Shown here one piece after another: positions 1-7,775 of a stretch of DNA of 23,604 bases; position 1 is the first letter of the stretch, and each line of letters starts with the position of its first letter. The position numbers were made by a program, and so were the translations under genes. Where the stretch lies: the NCBI GenBank assembly GCA_026397695.1, contig JAPLUJ010000510.1, forward strand, positions 5,044 to 28,647, read 5' to 3'. The DNA comes from Verrucomicrobiota bacterium (GTDB lineage: Bacteria; Verrucomicrobiota; Verrucomicrobiia; Verrucomicrobiales; Akkermansiaceae). The notes beneath the pieces were generated by a model, which had not been told where the DNA came from, did not search any database, and saw only the letters and a program-made list of their open reading frames with translations.

Positions 1-959
1 GAAAAGAAATGCCTCCCGCACGAAACGCCGCGACTGCGACTTCATTCGCCGCATTGAAAACCGCAGGCAGGGTGCCGCCTGTCAGGCCGGCCCGCCGGGC
101 CAATCCCAATGCGGGAAAAGCCCCCTCGCGGACCGCTTCAAAATCCAGTTTTGCCAAGGTCGCGAAATCCAGCGGTTGCAGGCCGCCGCGAACGCGGTTG
201 GGCCAGGTGAGTGCGTATTGAATGGGGAAACACATGTCGGGGCGGCTGAGTTGCGCAAGCACCGAGCCGTCAATGAACTCGACCATCGAGTGAATGATGC
301 TTTGCGGGTGGACCACAACCTCAATGCGCTCCATGCCGATGTCGAAAAGCCAGCGGGCTTCGATCATTTCCAGTCCCTTGTTGAAAAGTGTCGCGCAATC
401 GATGGTGATTTTCGGACCCATGTTCCAGGTCGGATGTTGCAGCGCTTGCTGCGGCGTCACCGCAGCGAGTTGCCCGGCTGGCAACTGGCGGAAGGGTCCG
501 CCGGAGGCTGTTAGAACGAGGCGGGCAACCTCGGACTCGCCGCCACGGTGGCCGTCGAGGCATTGGAAGATCGCGTTGTGCTCGCTGTCCACGGGCAGGA
601 GTTTCACTCCCCGGCGGCGCGCCGCGGCGGTAATGACTTCCCCGGCCATGACAAGAATTTCCTTGGAGGCAATGGCCAGATCCTTGCCCGCTTCGATCGC
701 CGCAAGCGCCGGATGCAGGCCGGCGGTGCCGACAATGGCCACGAGCACGATGTCCGCCTCCGCCAGAGTGGCAAGCGCGTCCCACGTGGCGGACGCCGGT
801 TGCGCGTGCCTGAGCGGCAAGTTTGCTGATGTTTCCGGACGCCGCGAGAGCGACGATTTCGATCTGCCCTGGGAGTTCGCGGGCGACCTTGAGAGCGGAG
901 GTGCCGATGGAACCGGTGGAACCTAACAGGACGACGCGGCGTTTGCGGGGAGTTGTCAT
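1..959 (-). CDS. dxr: 1-deoxy-D-xylulose 5-phosphate reductoisomerase (Dxr/IspC), 3' end outside window, frameshifted
   Basis: Dxr catalyses the NADPH-dependent rearrangement and reduction of DXP to MEP, the committed step of the MEP isoprenoid pathway, in the cytoplasm. The N-terminus at 959 shows the NADPH-binding motif LLGSTGSIG. After a frame change near 781-790 the other frame continues with EADIVLVAIVGTAGLHPAL, a SKEILVMAGE segment, LPVDSEHNAIFQCL (metal and substrate site), LTASGGPF, HPTWNMGPKITID and LPAVFNAANEVAVAAF, and runs off the window at base 1. Between GVRHV and WDALATLAEAD roughly 25-35 residues usual for the family are missing, so the lesion looks like an internal deletion with frameshift rather than a point indel. 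The ATG overlaps the cdsA stop codon (ATGA), implying translational coupling. The family call is secure. Whether the gene is really broken is unclear, because it is normally essential. Confidence 0.93.
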
Positions 960-1815
960 GCGGCGGGAAGCAGGATCCATATGAGATAGAAATAGAGGGC
1001 GGGCGCAGTGAAGCAGAGACTGTCGATAAGATCCAGTGCGCCGCCGATGCCCGGCAGCATGCGACCTGAATCCTTGGTGTTGAGAGCGCGCTTGAGCACG
1101 CTTTCCGCAAGGTCGCCGATGACCGCGAGGATGGGAAAGCCGCGTACAACCCGCAGCCCGCGAGTTGGGGAAAGAACAAAGCCCCGCCGAAGCCCTCCCA
1201 GGTTTTGCCCGGGCTGACATGCGGAATCATCTTGTGGCGGCCAAGCAGCGAACCGGTGAGGTAGGCACCCATGTCGGTGAACTTGGTCACCACCACCAAC
1301 CACAGCAGCAAATAGGCACCGTGATCGCCCACCACGCCGGGTGTTAGATCCGGACCGGGCACGAGAAACAGCAGGCGCGCCGCGAAGTTGAAAAGAAACG
1401 CGATATAAATGAATCCCAGAACACTCGCCGCCACTGAGAGCACGGATTCGCCACTACGGATCGGCTGCCGGAGTTGCAAGCTGAAGGATCCGGCAAGGGC
1501 GATGAAAATGGCGAGCGCGTCAAGGTCCGATGATGGCACCCGACCATTGAGCATGGCAGCATACAAGGTGCCACCATACCCCGCTGCTAACAGGATGCCG
1601 AAGCGTGGGAAACAACCCACCCCCGCAGCCCGCAACATCCGGAAGTATTCAACCGTGGCCACGATGACGAGCACGCCGATGAGCGCGAGGTAGGCCCATG
1701 ACGCGCGACTCATGAATACCCAGGCGACAATGGCCCAAAGCAGCAACGTGCTGGCACTCCGCCGGGCGAGGACGAGCGCTTTGGACGGGGCGGGTGGCGT
1801 CGGAGTGTCGGCCAT
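956..1815 (-). CDS. cdsA: Phosphatidate cytidylyltransferase (CdsA), frameshifted
   Basis: CdsA makes CDP-diacylglycerol from CTP and phosphatidic acid at the inner membrane, the entry point to phospholipid synthesis. The start at 1815 gives MADTPTPPAPSKALVLARR followed by several hydrophobic segments (for example TLLLWAIVAWVFMSRASWAYL). Conserved motifs are VTKFTDMGAYLTGSLLGRHK, ISPGKTWEG-like HVSPGKTWEGFGG and, in another frame, AVIGDLAESVLKR with KDSGRMLPGIGGALDLIDS, the PVC-type variant of the CDP-transferase signature. The frame changes near 1134-1146, between GLYAAFP and FPILAVIGD. About 15-20 residues normally present there are missing, so this is a deletion plus frameshift. An in-frame ATG further upstream exists, but the protein family begins near 1815. 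It is the first gene of a cdsA-dxr operon and is divergent from the EF-hand gene. Confidence 0.92.
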
Positions 1816-1962
1816 GAACGGGTGAATCCAAGCCTGCCATCGCGCCCGTGGCAACTCATTCCACGCATTCCTTGCAATGCCATGCAACCATCTACTGCGG
1901 TAGGGGTTTGATGTCCAGACGAGACCGTATGACGGCCTCCCAATCCAACACAAAAAAAAACG

Positions 1963-2424
1963 ATGAAAACCACCCCACTGATGACTCTGGGCGCGCTGAT
2001 CGGCACCTGCTTGATCGCTTCCGCCCAAGCCCCAACTCCTGGTCCGGATCGCCCCGCCCGCGGAAACCGTGGCTTCGGCGGCCCACCGCCGCCCGAAATG
2101 CTCGCCAAGTATGACGCCGACAAGGACGGCAAACTAAGCCCTGAAGAAACCGCCGCAATGCGCAAGGCCATGCAAGAAGAAAGGCTTGCCAAATATGACA
2201 AGAACAAAGACGGCAAGATCGACGAAGAAGAACGCAAGGCGGAGATGGCAGACCGCGAGGCCGCGATGATCAAGAAATACGACAAGGACGGCGACGGCAA
2301 ACTCAGCGAAGAAGAAAAGAAGGCGATGCCGAAGAGACCCGGTGGTCCGGGTGGCAGACGCGGCGGCGCTCCAGGCGCTCCGGGCGCGCCGCCCGCTCCT
2401 CCGCCCGCTCCAGAGGCCAAATAA
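1963..2424 (+). CDS. Secreted EF-hand calcium-binding protein
   Basis: This is a 153-aa exported protein. An N-terminal signal peptide (MKTTPLMTLGALIGTCLIAS, cleavage near AQA) is followed by a Pro/Gly-rich linker. Three EF-hand loops then follow with the Asp-x-Asp/Asn-x-Asp-Gly pattern: DADKDGKLSPEE (about residues 50-61), DKNKDGKIDEEE (about 79-90) and DKDGDGKLSEEE (about 107-118). The tail is low-complexity, rich in Gly, Ala and Pro. Such proteins are common in Verrucomicrobia and Planctomycetes and probably bind Ca2+ in the periplasm or envelope; no enzymatic role can be read from the sequence. The ATG follows an A-rich stretch without a clear Shine-Dalgarno. The gene stands alone and is closed by a strong terminator. 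Confidence 0.9.
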   Translation: MKTTPLMTLGALIGTCLIASAQAPTPGPDRPARGNRGFGGPPPPEMLAKYDADKDGKLSPEETAAMRKAMQEERLAKYDKNKDGKIDEEERKAEMADREAAMIKKYDKDGDGKLSEEEKKAMPKRPGGPGGRRGGAPGAPGAPPAPPPAPEAK

Positions 2425-2450
2425 GCCCGCATAGAGCGAATTCATTCAAC

Positions 2451-2486
2451 AGCCGCAGACCGGTTCCTCCGGCCTGCGGCTTTTTT
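2451..2486 (+). terminator. Rho-independent terminator after the EF-hand gene
   Basis: AGCCGCAG and CCGG arms pair with CCGG and CTGCGGCT around a TTCCT loop, and a run of six T follows. It lies 26 bases after the EF-hand stop codon. Confidence 0.88.
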
Positions 2487-2679
2487 CCATGGAGTGCGGT
2501 GGGAAGCGCAGCGCCACACCGCTTTGGCTGGAAACCATTCCCTCATGCCAAAACCATCCGGCCGTCCCTAACAGTGCCGTCAGTCCTCCACTGTGTGGAA
2601 GGTGCGAGGGCCATGAGGTGCCGTCGCCCAGACAAAGCGGTGTCGGCGTTCGTGCCTCACTTTGCCACCGCACTCCATG
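2487..2679. mobile_element. MITE-like element with about 45-bp imperfect terminal inverted repeats
   Basis: The left arm (2487-2531, beginning CCATGGAGTGCGGTGG) is an imperfect reverse complement of the right arm (2628-2679, ending CCACCGCACTCCATG). Both arms also share an ACACCGCTTTG block. The interior carries shorter dyads (CCTCATG at about 2551, CATGAGG at about 2612). No transposase is encoded. The element fills the gap between the EF-hand terminator and parC. From memory, the peptide encoded by the left arm (MECGGKRSATPLW) recurs as spurious ORFs in Verrucomicrobia genomes, which would fit a dispersed non-autonomous element. That is recollection, not a search result. Confidence 0.6.
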
Positions 2680-2746
2680 CCTTGGCACCGCCCGCTGCAC
2701 CCCGGGCTTGCGTCCGCGCCGCCGCCACGGTAAGCATCCGCCCACG

Positions 2747-4764
2747 ATGACTCACGACCCGGACCAACATGCCTCGCTCGGCGCGATGTATTCGGATTAT
2801 TTCCTCGATTACGCCAGCTACGTGATCCTCGAACGCGCGGTGCCGCATTTGTATGACGGGCTCAAACCGGTGCAACGGCGCATTCTCCACGCCATGGAAG
2901 AACTCGACGACGGCCGCTATAACAAAGTGGCCGGGATCGTGGGCAACACGATGAACTATCACCCGCACGGCGACCAATCGATCAGCGCCGCCATCGTCGG
3001 CCTCGGGCAAAAAGAATTGCTCATCGACACCCAGGGCAACTGGGGCAACACGCTCACCGGCGACGGCGCGGCCGCCGGGGCAACACGCTCACCGGCGACG
3101 GCGCGGCCGCCCCGCGCTACATCGAGGCCCGCCTGACGAAGTTCGCGCTGGAGGTGGTTTTCAACCCGAAGACCACGAAATGGCTGCCCAGTTACGATGG
3201 CCGCCGGAAAGAACCCGACACCCTGCCGGTGAAATTCCCGCTGCTGTTAGCCCAGGGTGTAGAGGGTATCGCGGTGGGTCTGGCGTGCAAGGTGCTGCCT
3301 CACAACTTCATGGAGCTGATAGAGGCGTCCATCGCCGTTTTGCGCGACGAGTCGTTCTCGCTGATGCCGGATTTCCCGACCGGCGGCATCATGGACGCGT
3401 CCGATTACCGGGACGGCCTGCGTGGCGGCAAGGTGCGGGTCCGCGCGCGCATCTCCATCGAAAAAAAGGGCGTGCTGCGCATCACCGAAATCCCCTACGG
3501 CACCACCACCGGCGCACTCATGGAATCAATTGTCGCCGCTGCCGAAAAGGGCAAGATCAAGATCGCGAAAATCGAGGACAACACCGCTGCCAATGCCGAT
3601 ATCCTCGTACACTTGCCGGCCGGGGCGGATCCTGAAACCACCCGCGACGCGTTGTTCGCATTCAGTGATTGCGAGCTGTCGGTTTCGCCCAACGCCTGCG
3701 TCATCGTGGATGGCAAACCGCAGTTCCTCGGCGTCGCGGAAATCCTCCGCCGCACCACCTTCCAAACGCGCGATCTGCTCAAGCAGGAACTCGATATCCA
3801 ACTCGCCGAGCTCGCCGAAAAATGGCATTTCAGCTCGCTCGAGAAGATCTTCATCGAAAACCGCATCTATCGGGACATCGAGGAGTGCGAAACATGGGAG
3901 GCCGTGCTCAAGGCGATCGACGACGGACTCACACCCTTCAAGCAACTCCTCAAGCGCGAGGTCACCACCGACGATCTGGTCCGCCTAACCGAAATTAAAA
4001 TCAAGCGCATCTCGAAATTCGATTCCTTCAAGGCCGACGAGGAAATCCGCGGACTCGAAAAAACCATTGAGGAAACCACGAAAAACCTCCGCAACCTAAC
4101 CAAGTTCACCATCCGCTGGTATGAGGAACTCGGCAGAAAATTCGGCAAGGGCCGCGAACGCCGGACGGAAATCGCTTCCTTCGACCGCGTGGACCGCATG
4201 CAGGTGGCCGCCGCCAACGAGATGCTCTATCTGGACGCCAAAAACGGCTTCGCCGGATACGGACTGAAAAAGGACGGCGAACCGGTCGAAAAATGCTCCA
4301 CCATCGATGATATCATTGCGTTCACCCAGGACGGGAAAATGCGTGTCATGAAAGTGGCCGAGAAAGGATTTGTCGGTCAGAAACCGCTGCGTGTCGCCGT
4401 GTTCCGCAAGGACGAGGACCTGATCTATGCGATGATCTATCGGGACGGACGCGATGGCCCGATTCTGGCCAAACGCTTCACCATCGGCGGCATCACCCGC
4501 GACAAGGAATACGACCTCACCAAAGGCACGCCCGGCACCCGCGTCCTGTTCTTCGCCGTCCACAAGACCAACGAGGAGAGCGCGGCGCAGATGTTGTTAG
4601 TCCACCTCAAGCCCGCCCTGCGCATGCGCAACCTCATCCGCCCGCTGCACTTCGCCGAGTTCGGCATCAAGGGCCGCGCCAGCACCGGCAACCTCGTCAC
4701 CAAACATGCCATCGAAAAAATCGTTAGAGCCCCCAGGGACTACGATCCGAACCTCGGTGCGTGA
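2747..4764 (+). CDS. parC: DNA topoisomerase IV subunit A (ParC/GyrA family), frameshifted by tandem duplication
   Basis: This is the A subunit of a type IIA topoisomerase, which cuts and rejoins DNA for decatenation. The start at 2747 gives MTHDPDQHASLGAMYSDYFL. The family core follows: YASYVILERAVPHLYDGLKPVQRRILHAM, NTMNYHPHGDQSISAAIVG (quinolone-pocket region) and GNWGNTLTGDGAAA. The catalytic tyrosine motif PRYIEARL (Tyr codon 3118-3120) lies just after a perfect 35-bp tandem duplication at 3042-3111, which shifts the frame. Removing one copy restores a single frame of 660 codons. The remainder (from 3154 in the sequenced frame) has the GVEGIAVGLACKVLPHNF motif, a coiled-coil-like segment and a short C-terminal propeller region ending DPNLGA. 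As sequenced, the upstream product stops at 3136 without the tyrosine. No parE is present in the window. Confidence 0.93.
3042..3111 (+). repeat. Perfect 35-bp tandem duplication inside parC
   Basis: Bases 3042-3076 and 3077-3111 are identical (unit starts GGGGCAACACGCTCACCGGC). Thirty-five is not a multiple of three, so the duplication shifts the parC frame immediately before the catalytic tyrosine. Confidence 0.97.
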
Positions 4765-4782
4765 GAACCGGGAACGTCCATG

Positions 4783-4839
4783 AAATCTGCAATTCTCAAA
4801 TCTGCAATTTGATAATTGCAATCTGAAATCAGAAATCTA
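4783..4839. repeat. AT-rich short-motif intergenic repeat
   Basis: AAATCTGCAATT occurs at 4783 and again at 4798, followed by degenerate variants (TAATTGCAATCTGAAATCAGAAATCT). The block sits between parC and the sugar-isomerase-like gene and is far more AT-rich than its surroundings. No coding potential is seen. Confidence 0.6.
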
Positions 4840-4860
4840 ATAATTCATCCAACACACACC

Positions 4861-5718
4861 ATGCCTATGAATCGTCGCTTATTTCTTGGACAAACCGCCG
4901 CCGCAATGACCGGCGGCACTTTATTGCCACATCTTGGTGCCGCAGAAGCGGCTGCGGCTATCAAGTCGTCCATCCGTATCGGATCTTGCGTGTGCGGGTT
5001 GCCGCAGGCACGCGCCGCTGGTTTGGATGGGGTCGAAGTGGGCGTCGGCAATGCCGCCGACCGCCTTCAGATCGCGGACGAGAATGTCCGGCAGCGCTAC
5101 AAGGAGCAGATGCGGGAGACCGGCCTGCCGATCAGTTCGCTGATAATGGTCCTGCTCAATGCCTGTCCGCTGGCCAGTGACCCGCGTGCTCCGGCATGGC
5201 TCGAACAGAGCATTGACGCCGCGCGCGATCTCGGCGCGCGCGTCATCCTGCTGGCGTTTTTCAGCCAGGGCGATCTGCTGGATTCTGCGGATAAGGTCAA
5301 GGAAAGCGACGTGGACGAGGCGGTGCGGCGCATCAAGGCGGTCGCGCCGCGGGCGAAGGACGCCGGCGTGATTCTGGGCATCGAGAACTATCTGAATGGC
5401 GAGCAGAACGCACGCATTCTCGACCGCATCAACCACGAATCGGTGCAAATCTACTATGATGTCTTCAACACCGGCACGACCAAGCACCACAACGTGCCGG
5501 CGGACATTCGCCTGCTGAAGGGACGCATCGCCCAGTTCCACTTCAAGAACGGCCCGAAGTATCTTGATGACGATGCAGCCAAATTCGAACCCATTGCCGC
5601 AGCCATCAAGGAAACCGGTTATCAGGGATGGATCGTGCTGGAGACATCCAGCCCATCCAAGGACGTGGTCGCCGACGTGCGGCGCAATGCCGATTATGTC
5701 CGCAAGCTGTTTGCGTGA
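4861..5718 (+). CDS. Tat-exported sugar phosphate isomerase/epimerase-like TIM-barrel protein
   Basis: The 285-residue product belongs to the xylose isomerase-like (AP endonuclease 2) TIM-barrel superfamily. The N-terminus MPMNRRLFLGQTAAAMTGG has a twin-arginine motif (RRLFLG) and a hydrophobic stretch ending near GAAEAAAA, so export through Tat is likely. An alternative start is the second Met at 4867. Candidate metal ligands of the superfamily are visible in order: Glu in GIENYLNGE, Asp in YYDVFNTG, His in QFHFKNG and Glu in IVLETSSP. The C-terminus NADYVRKLFA is typical. Enzymes of this group act on sugars or cyclitols such as inosose, but the substrate cannot be told from the sequence. 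The gene is followed 77 bases later by a PQQ-propeller gene on the same strand. Confidence 0.88.
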   Translation: MPMNRRLFLGQTAAAMTGGTLLPHLGAAEAAAAIKSSIRIGSCVCGLPQARAAGLDGVEVGVGNAADRLQIADENVRQRYKEQMRETGLPISSLIMVLLNACPLASDPRAPAWLEQSIDAARDLGARVILLAFFSQGDLLDSADKVKESDVDEAVRRIKAVAPRAKDAGVILGIENYLNGEQNARILDRINHESVQIYYDVFNTGTTKHHNVPADIRLLKGRIAQFHFKNGPKYLDDDAAKFEPIAAAIKETGYQGWIVLETSSPSKDVVADVRRNADYVRKLFA

Positions 5719-5795
5719 AAGCGGACCATGTGGCCACCCGGCCGTGCCGTGCATCATCTCAATCCGAGCAACTGCAGATCTAACACACATATCTC

Positions 5796-7076
5796 ATGAC
5801 CTCCGTTTTTTCCTCTATCCGGCACGCCGCCGTAAGTCGCCTGTGTCTGTTACTTGTGATAATTTCACGGGCTGCCGTGCCGGTGAGCGCCGGCGAGAAC
5901 TGGCCACAGTTCCGCGGTCCGCGAGGTGACGGCCAATCGCCGGCACAAGGCTTGCCGGTCACCTTCGGCGAAGCGGAAAACGTGCTGTGGAAAACCCCGG
6001 TGCATGGCAAGGCGTGGTCGTCGCCCGTGGTCTGGGACCAGCAGATCTGGATGACCACCGCCACCCCGGATGGCAAGGAGTTGGGGGCACTGTGCGTCGA
6101 TGCCGGGAACGGAAAGGTTTTGCATGACGTGGTGGTGTTCAGGATTGCCGACCCGCAGTTCTGCCATCCGATGAACAGTTATGGCACATCGACACCGATG
6201 ATCGAAAAAGGCAGGATATACCTCCATTTCGGCGTGCATGGAACCGCCTGCCTCGACACCACCACCGCCAAGACGCTCTGGACGCGACAGGATTTTCCCT
6301 GCAACCATTTTCGCGGCCCGGCGTCCTCGCCCATCGTGGTGGGTGAATTGTTAGTGCTGACGTTCGACGGGGTCGATGTGCAATACCTCGTGGCACTCGA
6401 CAAGATCACCGGCAAGACCGCTTGGAAGCGTGACCGCAACATCGTCTATGATACCACGGACACCGACTATCATAAAGCCTACTCGACACCGGCGGTTCTA
6501 ACAATCAATGGCCAACCGCAACTGGTCAGCCCCAGCGCCGGCGCGACGATCGCCTACATGCCGCAAACCGGCGCGGAGATTTGGCGGGTGCGCAGCGGCG
6601 GCATGAACGCGGCGGCGTTGCCACTCTGCGGGCACGGACTTATCTATGTCACAAGCGCGGCCGGCGGTTTCCAGTTGTTCGCGGTGCGGCCCGACGGTCG
6701 TGGCGATGTTACCGACACCCATGTGGCGTGGAAATTTTCCAAGAACGTGCCGACGCGTTCCTCGCAGATTCTGGCAGGTGAGCGCTTGTTCATGATCAGC
6801 GACGCGGGAGTGATCTCGTGCGTCAATGCCAAATCGGGCGAGTGCCTGTGGCAACAGCGCTTGGGCGGTCCCTTCTCGGCCTCGCCGTTGTGCGCCGATG
6901 GGCGCATCTATTTCTTCGGCGAGCAGGGAGCCATTCCGGTGGTGGCGGTCGCCGACGAATACAAGCTGCTCGCCACCAACCACCTCGATGCCGGCTTCAT
7001 GGCCTCACCCGCGGTTTATAACAACTCCCTCATCCTGCGCTCGCGCACACACCTCTACCGCATCGGGGGAAAATAG
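5796..7076 (+). CDS. Secreted PQQ-like beta-propeller repeat protein
   Basis: This is a 426-aa protein with an N-terminal hydrophobic export signal (LCLLLVIISRAAVPVSA) and then ENWPQFRGPRGDG, the hallmark start of mature PQQ-like propellers in Planctomycetes and Verrucomicrobia. Blades are recognisable by repeats such as VLWKTPVHGKAWSSPVVW, GTSTPMIEKGRIYLHFG, ALDKITGKTAWKRD, YSTPAVLTINGQPQLV and SASPLCADGRIYFFGEQG. The family includes PQQ dehydrogenases and BamB-like scaffolds. No dehydrogenase catalytic signature or heme site is visible, so an extracytoplasmic binding or scaffold role is as likely as an enzyme. It converges with vapC, whose stop codon lies only a few bases away. Confidence 0.88.
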   Translation: MTSVFSSIRHAAVSRLCLLLVIISRAAVPVSAGENWPQFRGPRGDGQSPAQGLPVTFGEAENVLWKTPVHGKAWSSPVVWDQQIWMTTATPDGKELGALCVDAGNGKVLHDVVVFRIADPQFCHPMNSYGTSTPMIEKGRIYLHFGVHGTACLDTTTAKTLWTRQDFPCNHFRGPASSPIVVGELLVLTFDGVDVQYLVALDKITGKTAWKRDRNIVYDTTDTDYHKAYSTPAVLTINGQPQLVSPSAGATIAYMPQTGAEIWRVRSGGMNAAALPLCGHGLIYVTSAAGGFQLFAVRPDGRGDVTDTHVAWKFSKNVPTRSSQILAGERLFMISDAGVISCVNAKSGECLWQQRLGGPFSASPLCADGRIYFFGEQGAIPVVAVADEYKLLATNHLDAGFMASPAVYNNSLILRSRTHLYRIGGK

Positions 7077-7079
7077 ATC

Positions 7080-7472
7080 TCAAGCCAACGCTGCCACCCG
7101 CAAATCAGGAATGCTGGCAAAGTGCCGGATGTTGCGGGTCACCAGGGGCTTGCCATGGGCCACACTCACGGCCGCGATCCAAAGATCATTCTGCCCGATA
7201 CTTTGGTAAAACGGCGCATCCTGCAATGTGGCACAGATCCGCGCATAAACCGGAATCACCAACTCCGCGTCGAGGATGGGCAAACCCACAGAAAGAAAAC
7301 CTCGCACCAGCGCAGGATCATGCCCCGCACGCGTCGCACCATGCCAAAATTCGCCCAAAACGACCCACGGCAACCCCAGGGACTTGCCGGAATTGGCGGA
7401 TGCGAAGCCCACCGCCCACGGTTGCCGTCGCCACAGTCCGACCAGAAAGGATGTGTCGGCAATCAGGTCCAC
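7080..7472 (-). CDS. vapC: VapC-type PIN-domain ribonuclease toxin
   Basis: The 130-aa PIN domain protein is probably a toxin endoribonuclease of a type II toxin-antitoxin pair. Acidic metal-site residues are Asp6 in IADTSFLVG, Glu41 in VVLGEFWHG and Asp96 in GQNDLWIAA. A VTRNIRHFASIPDL segment near the C-terminus matches the usual last motif but has Asn where Asp is common. The start is GTG at 7472, which overlaps the last ten bases of the antitoxin gene, the standard vapBC arrangement implying translational coupling. Length is normal for the family, and no damage is visible. Confidence 0.9.
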   Translation of the reverse strand: MDLIADTSFLVGLWRRQPWAVGFASANSGKSLGLPWVVLGEFWHGATRAGHDPALVRGFLSVGLPILDAELVIPVYARICATLQDAPFYQSIGQNDLWIAAVSVAHGKPLVTRNIRHFASIPDLRVAALA

Positions 7473-7693
7473 GCATCCTCCTTGGCTGATGAGCGCTCTT
7501 CGATGGCACGTTCCATGATCTCATTGCCGGCCAATGATTGAGTCTGATTGCATTCGGCAAAACTCAGGAATGCCCCCAAGCTGCCGGGTTCGGGAATCAC
7601 CCGCTTCACCACGCTGGAAAAGGACTCCCCACGGCCTTTTTTCCACGCTTTCAAACGCCCGTAAGCGTCCTCATCCAGGGTGATCGTTTTCAT
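7463..7693 (-). CDS. vapB: VapB-type antitoxin
   Basis: This 76-aa antitoxin begins MKTITLDEDAYGRLKAW, the typical DNA-binding N-terminus of the VapB (PF02697-like) group. It is followed by GESFSSVVKRVIPEPGSLGAFL and a charged C-terminus that would neutralise the toxin. I chose the ATG at 7693 because the family starts there; an in-frame start at 7732 would add an atypical leader. The stop overlaps the GTG of vapC. VapB together with VapC usually represses its own promoter. Confidence 0.87.
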   Translation of the reverse strand: MKTITLDEDAYGRLKAWKKGRGESFSSVVKRVIPEPGSLGAFLSFAECNQTQSLAGNEIMERAIEERSSAKEDAWT

Positions 7694-7697
7694 GAAT

Positions 7698-7709
7698 CGT
7701 GCATACACG
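7698..7709. promoter_or_regulatory. Possible vapBC operator dyad
   Basis: CGTG-CATA-CACG is an inverted repeat ending five bases upstream of the antitoxin ATG. VapB proteins bind short dyads at this kind of position. The assignment rests only on symmetry and location. Confidence 0.25.
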
Positions 7710-7775
7710 AATGGTAGCGCGGATGCAAGCAAAAAATATCCAAAAAAAATATACGGAAAGTTATCGGCCTAAGTT

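Noticed and set aside
321..1220. 299-aa minus-strand frame across cdsA and dxr
   Set aside because: It contains only the first part of dxr; the rest is out-of-frame shadow of cdsA and dxr.
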